From Zygaena filipendulae (lineage: Eukaryota > Arthropoda > Insecta > Lepidoptera > Zygaenidae): a DNA stretch of 64,000 nt. The notes below the pieces were generated by a model. The model searched no databases. It was not told the DNA's origin and saw only the letters and a list, made by a program, of their open reading frames with translations. The position numbers and the translations under genes were made by a program. Of the stretch, positions 20,868 through 33,025 are shown in pieces (within the stretch, counting starts at the first letter, position 1; each line of letters begins with the position of its first letter). The stretch covers positions 14,089,001-14,153,000 of the forward strand of contig OU015652.1 in NCBI GenBank assembly GCA_907165275.2, given 5' to 3'.

Positions 20868-23800
20868 CTGTTGACAATCAGATATGACATTGCATTAGCG
20901 ATGATGAAATAATTAGGTATTTGACATCCGAAAAGTTCTTCATAAATATCATACCTAAAAATATTCAAATACAGGGTGTTACAAAACTAAGTGCATTCTC
21001 GGGGCTAGAAAACAGTATCAGAACAGTTTATAGGGTTTTCTTTCACAAGTGCTAGTCCATAATATGAATATCTGACAAGAACAGGAGTTAATATTCATTA
21101 ATAAATAATATTACCTAACATAAGTCAATGAACACACAAATTTACAAAAGGGTTCACTGATCTCAAAATTTCATGTAATGCAGACAGTTTGGTAACATCT
21201 TATAAGTTTACAAGTTAATTATTACCCACAACCGAAACGCTGGACACAAAAAATAAAAAAAATCAAAAAAAAAAAATCAAAATTAAATTATTTATTACTT
21301 TCAAAATTATTTATTACTTTGGATACGAGTAGAAATGGTATTTAGGCTGAAGTTGAGGAAAATAACAGATACCAGCTAATCGGTTTATTGCGATCGTTCA
21401 TCATAAACACAGTAATAAAGTGACAAAACTGTTATCAATGAGATAAAAAGAAACGAAATTGCCCTAAAACGGGGACATCAACCGTCGAAGCACAAAGTTG
21501 CGTAAACATGTGACCAATGATTGATTGATTATTGCTTTAGTCATAACGAACACAGCAATTATTCAAAGTTAGTTTATCTATTGACATAATTCACCGCGAT
21601 AAACCAATGATAACAGAGTTAGACAGGTACAAACACAATCACACTACAAAATAAGGTACCTACATAATTATCTATTCTGCGATTGAGTGAAACGGTAAAC
21701 CATATAACTGTTTAAAATTGTAACAACGTAAATAATCACCCATCAAAAAGCCTCCACGTCACATCTAATCTCTGAAAGCCAAAGAGCCGAACACCGCGCA
21801 TCCAAGCTCTGCGGTGAAAATCTGCGAGCCGTAAACCCAAAAAACAAAGAGTTCGCACAACGACTTTCGCTCCGATTATGAAGTTATCGCCGTCGCAAAC
21901 GGCTGGTTTGAAAAAAAAAAGGCAAAAAAAAAGAAGTTTTGAAATTCGAGATCGCGCCCGAAAACGCGGCGCCACGGTGGCCCGGTGCGGTCCGCGGGCC
22001 GCTTATTTCACTGTCCACTGGCTCGTGAACCGCGTTTCTGTTCGCTAATTGATTAAAACGCAGCGTGTCAATCCGCTGCGGACGGCAAAGATGAGCGGCG
22101 GGCGAACGGAGCGAAGCGCCCCGGGCGCTGCGGTGCACAGAACCCGCGGTAATGTTCGAGCGAACTCACCCGGCGCCGATCAAAGGGAAATATAGCGCAT
22201 CAGTTAACTGCGCCTGTTACTGAACACCGAACGAAATCAACAAGACGAAATGACGCCGCAGAACTTGATCAATGATCATACACCGGAATTATTTTACGAG
22301 ATTTGTATTGTTGTGGAAAAAAATATCAAGGTCAAAAGTATTAAGACAAGATCGAAAAAAGCACAAAGACTTCGTCGAATTTTAGCGTAAAAACGATGTA
22401 ATGGCGGATAACAATAATCGATTAACCATCGTTTGTGATAAAGATGGACAATATTAAAAAAATTGTTCGGTTACAATTATATCGATTCAAAGAAAATAGG
22501 TAAGGTTGCCTTTCACTCGATATTCTTTAATTGCGAAAAGATTTTGATCTTCTTTCACTGCTTGATATTTTAAGATTCAACTTTAGTTATGGTTTATTTG
22601 AGTTTTAAACATATATTTTTATCGTAATTTATTTTATCTACTGGTTCAATAATTGTGCAAATGTTAGGTGAGTCCTCATGACACTATCTGGCGATCGATC
22701 AAATGTTACACGGTAGCTATAGGTACTATACCCTGACTGCTGATAGTAGATATATGATTGATAAAATTCTAAAGCTTCCTACAATTTTTTCGTTTTATTC
22801 GGTCAAACTTAGTCCAACATCACTGATCTCTCATTTCTTTGTATATGTGGTTGTAATTTCAGGATTAAAATGAATCTCTCTTGCTTGATCCTTTTATTAA
22901 GACAACTAATCTCTAAGATAATCAGTAATCGATATAATTTTGATGATGATTAAATCGATAGTAACATGAACTAATCAATTTACTTCAACATAATATTTCC
23001 GTGCAATAATTTTAAAAAGAAATTTCGTTTCCATTCAAACATTTATTTGTTCGACGCCATTGTATTTTATTTCATTCTATTTTCTTTCGATTTTTCTCGT
23101 TGTAACTTGAAGTGTTCAATCTGGCGAGTGTCCGTCAGTAATTTCCTTGTAGTCCCACCATCGAGACAGTGCTGCAACCGACGTGTTAGCTATTGGCACA
23201 AAAGAGAGAATCCCTTTGTTCGACTGTAGATTGCAATTCAATTTAAATAGAAGGCTGTATTTTAAACGAGTTTAAATATACAATTGATATCAATCATCTT
23301 ATAAATATCCAATCATTTCCGCATTATAATAGTTATGATAACAATACTCGGCTAGTGGAGATTTTAAAACTCATAGCATATTCAGTGCTACTGCAAATTA
23401 AAGTTTTTAGATTTTCGCGTTTTGAGCACATTATAGTATGTAAATTACGCGGGACTTGAACGCGATGTTTTTTATTACCTTTTTGTTACCTTTGTATTAC
23501 CTTTTATTACCTACTGCAAATTGTCGAATAATATGCGACAGAAAAGTCATATTATTGGGGTATGTCATAATTTCATTGAAATCTACACTATAATACTCCA
23601 TGAACTCGATTTTTTAAGGCATACTTCGTGTTCATCATCCTCATTATTAGGACAGACGAAGGAGATATTTGAGAGCCACCACAATAAGCAAAATAAGTGA
23701 GGAGGAATAAAAACAAACGAAAATCCAGTGAAACTCGAAGAAACTAAAATACAAAAAAAGAAGTGTAAAACGCGATCGATCTCAATCTGTCAGGGCAGGT

Positions 23801-24850
23801 TCGAGGGAACGACGCGAGCTCGATCGCCAGTCAATAAATCGTCGGGACTCAGGACTCGGGAGCACGCACGGCTCCGCATGCACAAATATAAATTCAACAC
23901 ACTAAAATGCCTAATTGGTATACAAGACTTACAACAAATCAACACGGTTTACCCTTGAGACTTTAAGAATACTCAATTCCAATCGCATAGGTAATGTCAA
24001 CATTTGCAAAGATCTCACATCAGTATTAGTTTCGCAATGTCTCGTGTTTATTATCTTGTTAATTAATTAATTGTATCACGTCTGCAAAATTTAATTTTAA
24101 CATATTATTTAAATATTACACATTCGTTATTATAATTGGCGTGCCAAATTAATACGAACACTTGGTTATCTGCGTCGATATCTTTAAGACCGACGGCGCC
24201 TGTGAATATTCAGATCTTTAGGTGAGCAATAAAAAACAATGGCATGAATCCGTAAGCAGAACAAGATGTTCAAATTTATTCATCAATATTGTAAAGTAAC
24301 ACGTTGAGTGTCACATTTTTCTATTACACAACGTATTTTTTAATATCTTAATCAACGCTACGTATTATTTGCGAATAATTTATCACGTTAATTCTAAATT
24401 TACAATTTTAGCTAAATAATCGTTTTTCAATTCAAATATCATTTGAATCCAATTAAGTGGGTATTATTTGAATGTACTTAGTAACAATATTAACAGCATT
24501 AAATACATTACGGCTATCAATCGTATGTATCTTTACAAGCGCACCCTTAGCTCTTCTTCTAAAAATATCAGGATGGTCTCCGTTATCAGGGTCTTCTATA
24601 AGTTGAAGCTGTTCAGCGGCGGGACCTGGCTAGTTATCAGGCACACAGGCGCCGCGGCCACCGTCCTATCTGAGCATTCGCCGCCACCACAGTTTACGAC
24701 CGCGTGTAGCCTGCGCCAGCGCACAATTAGGTACCTCGCCGCGATACCGTCTTAAGCTCGATTACGTAGGTACGTAATTCACTTTGGAATCAATGAGGGC
24801 TGTGGCACATTGCATGTATTCACTACAAAAAAAGTCTCATCTTTACCTAC
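20868..24850. other. tsh intron 1, 3' part, with GC-rich islands
   Basis: No gene recognised. A GC-rich island at about 21950-22190 and another at about 24600-24760 stand out in AT-rich DNA. The rest shows only low-complexity runs (for example A-runs near 21240-21280). The open frames across the islands show no family resemblance. They are candidate enhancers of tsh by position and composition only. Confidence 0.35.
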
Positions 24851-25104
24851 TTATACACATATAAATAAAATTGAAGTGTCTGTTTGTAATTCCAAATTAT
24901 TAGCTTTTTACTAAATGCATATGAAAGGAGGTATAACGGTAGGTACCTACTTTTTTTTTTAATTTTTGTCTGCCTGTTTGTTCCGGCTTTTACTGGCTGA
25001 TAGCTGATGTTATAATGATTAATTTAAGCTACTTTTATTTTAGAAAAAAAAAATCCTGCGGGAATTAAGAAACTCACGCGGGTGAAACCGCGGGGCAGAG
25101 ATAG
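24851..25104 (+). mobile_element. Helitron-like element, subfamily B
   Basis: Third subfamily B copy: 'acacatataaataaaattg' start, 'gtctgcctgtttgttccgg' middle, 'ggtgaaaccgcggggcagag' end; the last bases read atag rather than CTAG. Confidence 0.6.
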
Positions 25105-25199
25105 TTATAAATGTAACTGTGAGTTTATTTGTTTGTTTGTTGTTTTCAATTTTGATTGTCACCTACGATAAAACACGGAGAGCTCGAAAACTAGTTTTT

Positions 25200-25540
25200 T
25201 CCCTAGATAACAAGATGGCTGCTGAACGGTGAATGAAATCGAATGACGCGATCGGCGTGCATCCGCTACGACCTCCACCCGTCAACAACCCTAATTCAGT
25301 CTGTAATTCAAAAGCATCTCTGTCAGGCGTAGCGTAGACAGTTAGACACTAACGTCTAGTTGAACAAGGCCATACAGGCTTAGTTTGAACGTCAAATCAA
25401 GCCGGTCGCGGTGTCAAAACAATGACACCCGCTCAACATTACGCTGACACGGCAACGGCAACCACGCAACAAGTAACCATCGACAGCGTAACATCCACAG
25501 AATAGATAGAAAGGACATGAAATCAGTCTAGTACACAAAC
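25200..25540. promoter_or_regulatory. Balanced-composition block in tsh intron 1
   Basis: About 300 bases of near-equal base composition with no frame and no repeat match, between two mobile elements. Possibly a conserved regulatory block; only cross-species alignment can tell. Confidence 0.2.
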
Positions 25541-25541
25541 A

Positions 25542-25760
25542 GGGCCCTTATTCACTATGACCAACAACATTCCTTGCTCATAACGCGCGTCCCAAAAACG
25601 CATTTCCAAACGTTCTAGATGCCAAGATATGAGTAATTATTATTCCTAATGCCATAAGAAACGTTGTACATGTATTTTTTTGCAGTAATACCTCTTTGAT
25701 TACGAGGGAAAGACAACTTTTGCGCGGCGTCTTATTTTAGCGCGGCGTGTTATGGTCATT
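25542..25760 (+). mobile_element. MITE, GGGCCCTTATTC family, right end replaced
   Basis: Closely matches 385-613 from GGGCCCTTATTCACTATG up to 'gttatggtcat' at 25759, where the right terminal repeat is cut off and a LINE-like 3' tail begins. Confidence 0.75.
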
Positions 25761-25828
25761 ATGCGCCTATGCACCTTTACACATTATGTGCCTAATTTGA
25801 ATAAATGATTTGACTTTGACTTTGAATG
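25761..25828 (+). mobile_element. LINE-like 3' tail inserted in the MITE
   Basis: Sequence 'tgcctaatttgaataaatga' followed by TTTGACTTTGACTTTGA, the sort of 3' end and short tandem tail left by a severely 5'-truncated lepidopteran non-LTR retrotransposon. Confidence 0.55.
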
Positions 25829-26096
25829 ATTCTAACCCCATGATGTTTGGGCTATCTCTTCACTGAACGCAAACACTGAGCAACAAGTGACGATTTGTAG
25901 ATGTCACTGCCCCGTCGTCTAGTCCAGTTGAGATCATCCGTACAAATAGAATTAAGCGGGACAAATGACCAATCTATGACCAATAAATCGCATGATCAAA
26001 GTATGCAGGTATTGTGCATCAATTTGATTTAATAAGTTAGCTGCTTATAGTGATTTTGGCCTCGTTCAGCGGAAATTATTGATTTCATCCTACTAA

Positions 26097-26530
26097 TATA
26101 AGAAGAAGAAGAAGAAGAAAATACATTTATTTCAGCACAACACACAAGAAAAAGATACAAACACAATATATATCTCTTGCATGCTCTGCCGAAAGGGTCA
26201 CCAACTCAGCATTAGCTAGGTGCTGCAGGTGGTACACCTAGCGCTGGTTTTCAGTTGGCAGCCCGTTGTCACGCACGGACGGGGGTAACAAAAGAAGAGG
26301 AAAAAATTATAATATCGTACTTATTTGGATAAATATAAATAGACCAATTAAACATAGAAATAAAATATAGTAACTTAAATTGCAGTAAAAAATACAAGTA
26401 AATAAATTATTATTAATCAAGTACACAACATAAATACTGTAACTTCTATAATACACTACTTATAATATAATAAACAAAATACAATACTTTTAATAAAAAG
26501 AAATACATAAATAAATGTAATATTAGTGTA
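26097..26530 (-). mobile_element. Non-LTR retrotransposon 3' end with (TTC)n tail
   Basis: On the minus strand the sequence ends in 'gaaataaatgtattttc' and a TTC repeat. The block around 26190-26290 ('accaactcagcattagctag', 'gcccgttgtcacgcac') resembles a repeated 3' untranslated region. No coding sequence survives. The far limit is approximate. Confidence 0.45.
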
Positions 26531-26549
26531 TTTTTTTTTTTTTTTTAAT

Positions 26550-26760
26550 TTATCTGCCTGGATTGAAGTTTGGTCCGAAGATGGGGGCCGGAATCCTGTA
26601 ACACGGGGTTTCCTAGTACGGATTTACTCTCTCCCTTTGGCTTAGCTACATGTTTCATATTGTTTGTGTCCTCAAATCTAGTTATTGCTGTAGTGTATAA
26701 GTCACTGTGATTGGAAATAAATGGTTTATTATTATTATTATTATTTATTAAATTAACAAT
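26550..26760 (+). mobile_element. Retroposon 3' end with (TTA)n tail
   Basis: Balanced sequence ending in 'gaaataaatggtttattatt' and a TTA repeat, following a T-run at about 26530-26547. It fits a truncated LINE or SINE in plus orientation. Confidence 0.4.
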
Positions 26761-26812
26761 ATTTTTGTATACCACTATTGAACTAAATAAACATAAAGTA
26801 AATAAAAAAGAC

Positions 26813-27024
26813 TATATAACGCAAAAGTTTGTAAGTATGTATGGTATGTTTGATGGATGGATGGATGTTTGTTACTCTTTCACGCAAAAACTACTGGATG
26901 GATTTAAATGAAACTTTTCAATAATATGGCTTATACATCAGATTAACACATAGGGTACTTTTTATCCCGGAATTCCCGCGTAAACTCTGTAATTAACGCG
27001 GGTGAAACCGCGGGGCACAACTAG
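26813..27024 (+). mobile_element. Helitron-like element
   Basis: Contains a TGGA microsatellite expansion ('gatggatggatggatg') and ends 'gaaaccgcggggcacaactag'. Family match is clear from the 3' 90 bases. Confidence 0.65.
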
Positions 27025-27169
27025 TTTTCAATAAAAGGAGCGTTTACATCAGCCCCATTGCTCCTCTCATAATTAATACCAATATGATTGAACGAAGTAA
27101 TTATAATAACGCGTTATTATCGTAAAAATCAATCATTGTCATCGTTGGTTCGAGTTAAAATTAATACCT

Positions 27170-27310
27170 CAATGAATCGGGTGTCGCCGCGGATCAATCA
27201 CCGGGCGGCGCTGATTGATGGGTTGATGTCAACTGACGTCGGATGATGGAACGGAACCCCGCATCCATCATCTTATCGGCGTGTACTATCGCGACACCTC
27301 GTGGGAGCTA
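27170..27310. promoter_or_regulatory. Candidate enhancer with TGATTGAT-type sites
   Basis: GC-balanced block in tsh intron 1 with 'ggatcaatcacc', 'gctgattgatgggttgatg' and a GACGTC word within about 60 bases. TGATTGAT/ATCAATCA resembles binding sites for Extradenticle (PBC) with Hox proteins. No coding frame. Confidence 0.3.
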
Positions 27311-28670
27311 GACTGCATCCGCGCACACTCACGAGCAAAATAAACCATGACAAAAAATACAACAAGCAACAAGCTTGCAAGGTTACAACAAGGCTGCCTG
27401 GAGAAATCTCTTCGCCTTTCAATTTTTTTTTTAAGTAGTAATTACAAAAAGAAACTATGATCAATAAAACATACAAAGAAACAAACATGCCTACCGTTAA
27501 TTTGAAGAAGCTTATGTTTCTTAATCCTTCTTAATCTATTCTTATCGGATGCCTACGTCACACAAAGAATAGACCCTCCAAGTTTCAGATCTCTACGATC
27601 GGCGGTTCAGGCTGTGCGTTGATCCGACAATCCTTCATTCAGGAGAAAGCATTTTGTATGTATAGATATCTCATAACTCGTATGAAACATTTCAAAATTA
27701 CTATAGACTTCCTTCTTTTTTTAAGTAGGTAGGTTTAAATTACACATCTTACAATTTTTTTTCTACTGACAAAAACAACTTGCGAACAAGTCAACCTACC
27801 GATCACCAAAGCAACGAAAGGTATAAGAAAACAGATGAGCACAAACCGAACAGGGTTGCCCCCTGACCCAAGAGCCGGATTAAGTGTGAATGAGTGAAAA
27901 ATCCGGAGCGAAATCATGTCCGGCCGTTGGCGATCCGTATTTGTCAGCGACGAGACGGCCAGACATCATTCTCATTAGCGGATAGACTCCGGACGATTTG
28001 TACTAATGTTTAGAGAGAGACGTATACTGGGCCCTTATAAGTCCGTTCATCTTTCTTGTCTTTTTCCGGATATTTTTTTTCGCACCCTATTTTCTCGTCT
28101 CCTAAATCGGTAAACGATTTTGTCTTATGAACTGTGTGTAATATGATAATTATAGAATTTTAATTTGTGAACCTATAACAACATACATTTTATGCAATTG
28201 TAACTTATTAAAGTGTATCTTTGAGTTGTAATAACATGAACTTTCATGTCAAAAATGTGTGAAGTACTCGACTATATTACGGCAACAAAATTTGTAGAGC
28301 AGAATAAATGCATAGAGCTCAAACTAATCAAAGCATGTTAGATGTTTTAATTATAGAACCAAATAGTACTTCATTTATCAACATACATATAAAGTGTTTT
28401 AGTTTCAGACATTTTAAAAACTGTCGGAATGTGTGTTTTATTCATTGCCAGTTGTTTCAATATTTATAATAAAAAATTAAATAAGATTAATATAACTATG
28501 GTAATTTTATTTTATATTAATATTTATGAAAAACTTAAGGAGATTTTTAGTCGGTATCCTTTTTATTTTTATTTTTTATTTTTAGTGCTTAAATATTGTA
28601 AATTATTTTGACTTAGGTTTCATATAAAATAACTTAATACTAGGGCATACGTAATAAGCCAGTAAAAATA
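27311..28670. other. tsh intron 1 DNA, nothing distinct
   Basis: AT-rich intronic sequence without recognised repeats or frames. Confidence 0.4.
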
Positions 28671-28674
28671 ATCT

Positions 28675-28832
28675 ATACTAATATTATAAAGAGGAACCTC
28701 TGGATCAACTGAACCGATTTTGAAAATTCTTTCACTTATAGGAAGCTACGGTAGGCCTGATTGACATAGGTACTTTTTATTCCGAAATTCCCACGGGAAC
28801 TCCGAAAATAGACACGACAGGGGACAGGTAGT
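28675..28832 (+). mobile_element. Short Helitron-like element
   Basis: Starts 'tactaatattataaagagg' and ends 'gggacaggtag|t', with the 'actttttattccgaaattcc' block. Shorter than the reference because the region around the CTCTGTCTG-type microsatellite is missing. Confidence 0.55.
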
Positions 28833-29025
28833 GTTAATACACGTAGAGCAACTCTATAAATATTATTATTAACAAATAGATTGCTAATATTAAAAAAGTA
28901 ATTAATTACTATTATAAATTATTTTAATTTCGTTGGTTACAGCATATATAATGTTAATCTGCTATTGGCAGCAGGTTTAATCCTTAAATGTGTACCTATA
29001 CATAGTTATTAAGTGCTGTGGATTA

Positions 29026-29041
29026 TCCTACTAATATTATA
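29026..29041 (+). mobile_element. Left end of a Helitron-like copy split by nested insertions
   Basis: TCCTACTAATATTATA is the exact 5' end of the family and stops at TATA, where a 5.09 kb element begins. The copy resumes at 34531/34535 with 'tataaatgtgaaactgtgg' and ends with CTAG at 34706. Rejoining across the insertions gives the family sequence with no missing or extra base at the junction when TATA is counted once. Confidence 0.75.
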
Positions 29042-29343
29042 CTGCGACGTTGCATCCTCGAGATTTATTAGAGATGTTTTACTATGTAGTCCATTCTTCA
29101 ATGTACTAGCATCGCACACAATTATTTAGAGCTATAAAAAGATATTCAATTGACTACTGTGTACCCCTCCTCCCCGCCCCACCCGGCGTAGCGCCTGCGT
29201 TGCCGCACGCCGCCGTGCCAGCTCATTCGTTTTTTGTGTGCCGGCATCGCCACTACTAAATAGGTTTTTTGTAATCTTGAGCAAAAATACTTTTTATTCT
29301 ACCTACAAAAAATAATAAAATAATGTGAAGTTAAAGCTTAACT

Positions 29344-29508
29344 ATGGGTAAACGTACAAACAAAGAGAAAGAAGCGAATATCTCAAAACGACTACAACGC
29401 ATTGAGCTTTACCTTCGTCGGTCCCTGTGCATCAGACATGCGATGGTAAGTCGTTGTTTACTCACCTTTAGGTGTCACATTATTATAATTCAATTAATAA
29501 ACAAATAA
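29344..29508 (+). CDS. Small ORF inside the 5.09 kb element
   Basis: Fifty-four codons from ATG to TAA. The first 30 residues are strongly basic and heptad-like (KRTNKEKE...SKRLQRIELYLRR), suggesting a coiled coil. A consensus donor (ATG|GTAAGT) lies at codon 34, so it could be the first exon of a longer element-encoded protein. The style is reminiscent of retroelement gag N-termini, but I do not recognise a family. Confidence 0.35.
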   Translation: MGKRTNKEKEANISKRLQRIELYLRRSLCIRHAMVSRCLLTFRCHIIIIQLINK

Positions 29509-29796
29509 ATGGAAAGCTTTGATAATATGCATTCATCGTAAAATTACCCACCTTTGTGTGTTCTTGAACCATCGTTTTAACGAGTATAGCCATAATAAAA
29601 GCACAGCTAATGTAACATTGCTAGCATACCCACTTTTTATTTCATTTTATGCTTTATTATGCTTTTATTTTCGTATGCTTGCTTCTATTTACGTGCCTGT
29701 TATTTATGTACTGCTATTATTTACGTGATCATGGTTGATAACAAGATACTCTGACGAAAGAATGGAATATGGCTATTTTTCCTGATGCAATCATGG

Positions 29797-29882
29797 CTAA
29801 GCTATACTACTTGACGTGTTCATGATAGATAGCTTCATCCGTCTCGCGTCGTAACGTGCTTACGCCCAAAGACGTTAAAATA
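29797..29882 (+). repeat. Isolated partial 136 bp repeat unit
   Basis: The segment from 'ctaagctatactacttgacg' to 'cccaaagacgttaaaa' is the same as the second part of each unit in the array at 30226-30810, but 344 bases upstream of it. Confidence 0.7.
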
Positions 29883-30182
29883 CATAATGATCTCACATCA
29901 TAAATCATAAATATATTGAACAAATTATTTATAAGTAGTATCTACTGAGGAACAAAAAATAAATAGAATATTATTATAAAAAGAGATAGTATAAACTTTA
30001 TACTTTAAATTAATCTTAAAATTGATAAATAATACTTATAAAAATTAAATTTTAAAGTACTTATGTGATACATCTGGCTCTCTCCGAATTTGAATCGTTT
30101 TGTGCAGTGCCCTATAAACAGGGTCCATAAAGAACTGTTAATTAACTACCTCAACACCTTATGTTACTTAATGGATGTGCAA

Positions 30183-30225
<43 letters not shown>

Positions 30226-30810
30226 ATATTCGAGTGCCTCAACAGCTTGTGCACTACATTTCCAGGATCGTGTCGACTCTAAGCTATACTACTTGACGTG
30301 TTCATGATAGATAGCTTCATCCGTCTCGCGTCGTAACGTGCTTACGCCCAAAGACGTTAAAATATTCGAGTGCCTCAACAGCTTGTGCACTACATTTCCA
30401 GGATCGTGTCGACTCTAAGCTATACTACTTGACGTGTTCATGATAGATAGCTTCATCCGTCTCGCGTCGTAACGTGCTTACGCCCAAAGACGTTAAAATA
30501 TTCGAGTGCCTCAACAGCTTGTGCACTACATTTCCAGGATCGTGTCGACTCTAAGCTATACTACTTGACGTGTTCATGATAGATAGCTTCATCCGTCTCG
30601 CGTCGTAACGTGCTTACGCCCAAAGACGTTAAAATATTCGAGTGCCTCAACAGCTTGTGCACTAAATTTCCAGGATCGTGTCGACTCTAAGCTATACTAC
30701 TTGACGTGTTCATGATAAATAGCTTCATCTGTCTCGTGTAGTAACGTGATTACGCCCAAAGACGTTAAAATATTTGAGTGCCTCAACAGTTTGTGCACTA
30801 TATTACCAGG
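30226..30810 (+). repeat. Tandem array, 136 bp unit, four copies plus a partial
   Basis: Landmark 'aagctatactac' recurs at 30281, 30417, 30553 and 30689, exactly 136 bp apart. The first three units are nearly identical and the fourth and the partial fifth ('tatttgagtgcctcaacag') are diverged. The array starts directly after a (TAAA)n run at 30180-30228. It is inside the 5.09 kb TIR element. Confidence 0.9.
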
Positions 30811-32133
30811 CTCTCGCGATCGAAATGAGCACCGCTTAAAGTCCAGATCACCCTTAAAGTACCTTCCAAGGTCAACTTCATGTCGCGGTGATTAAACAAG
30901 TGCACCCTTACACGAACGATCTGGTTCGAGATTTCTTTCCATAGAAGAGAACTGGGCCTTCGGAGATGAAAACCGAAGTGAACAGCGAAAGGTTCACTCA
31001 CTGAAATAACTCAGAAGGAGATGACAGTGCTACTAGCAACTGAACAACCAGACGCAAGCACTAGTATGGTAATTGAGGATACCTTACCTCGAAAAATCCT
31101 AAAATCCCTTGGTGATCAAAGAAGTGTTTGGCCATTCCCGACAAAATCTCTAAACGTTGGGGATGGCTTCTAGTAGACGGCCTTACATAAGAAGAAAAAC
31201 AGGATTTGCTATATAAAAGACAAAAAATTCATTATTATACGTAACGAACGTATAACGTCAGTAACGACCAAACCATACAAACCGTAATAACTGAGGTAGT
31301 ATCCCACGCAGGTAGATTATATCGTCTACATCTACTAAAAAGCAATTCGTGTATATATATACATTAGCTGTGTCCCGCGGTTTCAACCGCGTTAATTTAA
31401 GAAAAATTCTTTACTGATGCAAAATATATTCCATAACTACATGATTTTTGCGTAACTTTAACCGTTCAAGTAGCGTAACGGAATATTTTTTCCGTTCTTT
31501 GTAACATTTTTCATTGCTGCTCCGCTCTTATTGATCTTAGCGGGATCATATTATGTATTTGTATAGCTTTTCTCGATAAATGGGCTATCTAACACTGAAA
31601 AAATGTTTCAAATGGGACCAGTAGTTGCTGAGATTGGCGCGTTCAAGCACACAAACAAACTCTTCAGTTTTATAATAATTATTAGTATGGAATCTGTGGT
31701 ATAGATACATATTATACTTATAATCTGAATCTCGGACGCGACTCCAAAGATTTTCATGAAATTTAGAATGCAGGGTTGTTTTATCTGTGTTTTCAGGCAA
31801 TGAAAAATGAGTGTTTGGTACTGCTTTTTCTACTTAACGACAGATAGCACTACGAGCGAAGCTCGGTCACCTAGATATTTTTAGTATGAGTGGCAATCAA
31901 TTATAGATGATTTAGTCGTTTTAGATGTAGTTGTTATATACCTAATTATGTAAGGAGCTTTAAAATTCCTTTTGATCGCACTGTATTCCAGTTTACGGTC
32001 CCCGAATATAACACTTTAAGCTCTACTAAAAGTTACCACCTAAATATTGCAATATCTAATCCACTAAGTTATACAGTCATTGCAGTGCAGTTTTGACAAT
32101 TTTTCAACACTCAAAAGTTCACTTTATTCTTAA
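30811..32133. other. Interior of the 5.09 kb element, unrecognised
   Basis: Open stretches on both strands around 30798-31160 look like decayed coding DNA but match nothing I know. A truncated Helitron-like end ('agctgtgtcccgcggtttca') lies at about 31367-31410. The rest is AT-rich. Confidence 0.3.
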
Positions 32134-32520
32134 CTAGCTGTCCCGCGCGGTTTCAACCGTGATGGTTTTGGAGTTCCCGCGGCAATTCCGGATTGAAATA
32201 TGGCCTGTGTTACTCAGGAATGGTGTGGCTTTCTAATGGTGAAAGAATTTTTGAAATCGGTCCAGTGGTTTTTGAGTTAAATCGTAACAAACAAACCAAG
32301 AATCAAATCTTTCCTCTTTATAATATTAGTATAGACTAGCTGGTTCCTGCGGTTTCGCCCGCGTTGGTTTCACAGATCTCGCGGGAATTCCGGAATAAGG
32401 GGTGCCCGGTGTGTTATTCTGATGTATAAGCTATGTTAACGTGAATTTCATTATAATCCATTCAGTGGTATTTGCGTGAAAGAGTTGCAAACACACACTC
32501 TCGCTTTTTTAATATTGGTA
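32134..32520 (-). mobile_element. Two head-to-tail Helitron-like copies
   Basis: The first copy runs 32134-32334 and the second 32336-32520. Both begin CTAG plus a hairpin and end 'atattagtatag' or 'aatattggta'. Side-by-side insertion at the A/T created by the previous copy's end is common for Helitrons. Confidence 0.65.
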
Positions 32521-32549
32521 AGAATTTCAAACGAGTTAACGAGTTTATC

Positions 32550-33025
32550 AAGTCAAATCAGTTCAAAATGGAAGACCTACGGACTATTACGATACTTGTG
32601 TTTTAAAAACCGCTTATGGCGACCATAGACCTAAAAGAAGCATATTTTTTGGTTTTCAAACAGAAAAATACTGCCATTAGACAAACAATCCAAGCTGTTG
32701 GAGAGAGTTTTAAACAGTTTTAAAATCATGCCAGGCAGGTACTTCCCTTGAATCAGTTTTTTCATGGTGGATTAATAATAAAATATTAGGCATTCAAAAA
32801 ACAAAACTCGTAAGAACCGTTAACGCTTTGGAAATATTCTCCGCTGCCTCTCCAATAGGTTGGGGTGTACCTATCGTGCATCGGTGAACATCGGTTTATG
32901 GTCTAATGTGCTTTGCAAAGTTTCCGACAGATCAGGAGACGCGAGGGAAGACTTCTTTTGATCTTCACGTCGCGTCGTACATAAATTTAGGAAACAACCG
33001 CGAAGCCGATGTGGAGTCTTGACAT
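32550..33025 (+). pseudogene. Decayed DIRS-like reverse transcriptase/RNase H
   Basis: With several frameshifts and stops, the plus strand reads short peptides typical of DIRS-type retrotransposons: FKMEDLRT at about 32562-32585, a 'GWG' motif after SAASPI near 32855-32870, and NREADVES near 33000, matching the end of the RNase H domain. The order RT, RNase H, then recombinase (33625-33780) is the one expected for DIRS elements. The copy is dead. Confidence 0.5.

Noticed and set aside
23728..23958. Lys/Arg-rich plus-strand frame
   Set aside because: Low-complexity translation in an intron, without splice sites of matching phase or family resemblance.
29160..29260. Minus-strand 33-codon frame starting ATGCCGGCAC in the 5.09 kb element
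   Set aside because: Short and located in the element's subterminal GC-rich part; the downstream portion also occurs in the 301 bp derivative without the start, so it is unlikely to be a gene.
30226..30810. CRISPR-like array
   Set aside because: Units are contiguous 136 bp repeats without distinct spacers, in a eukaryotic transposon.
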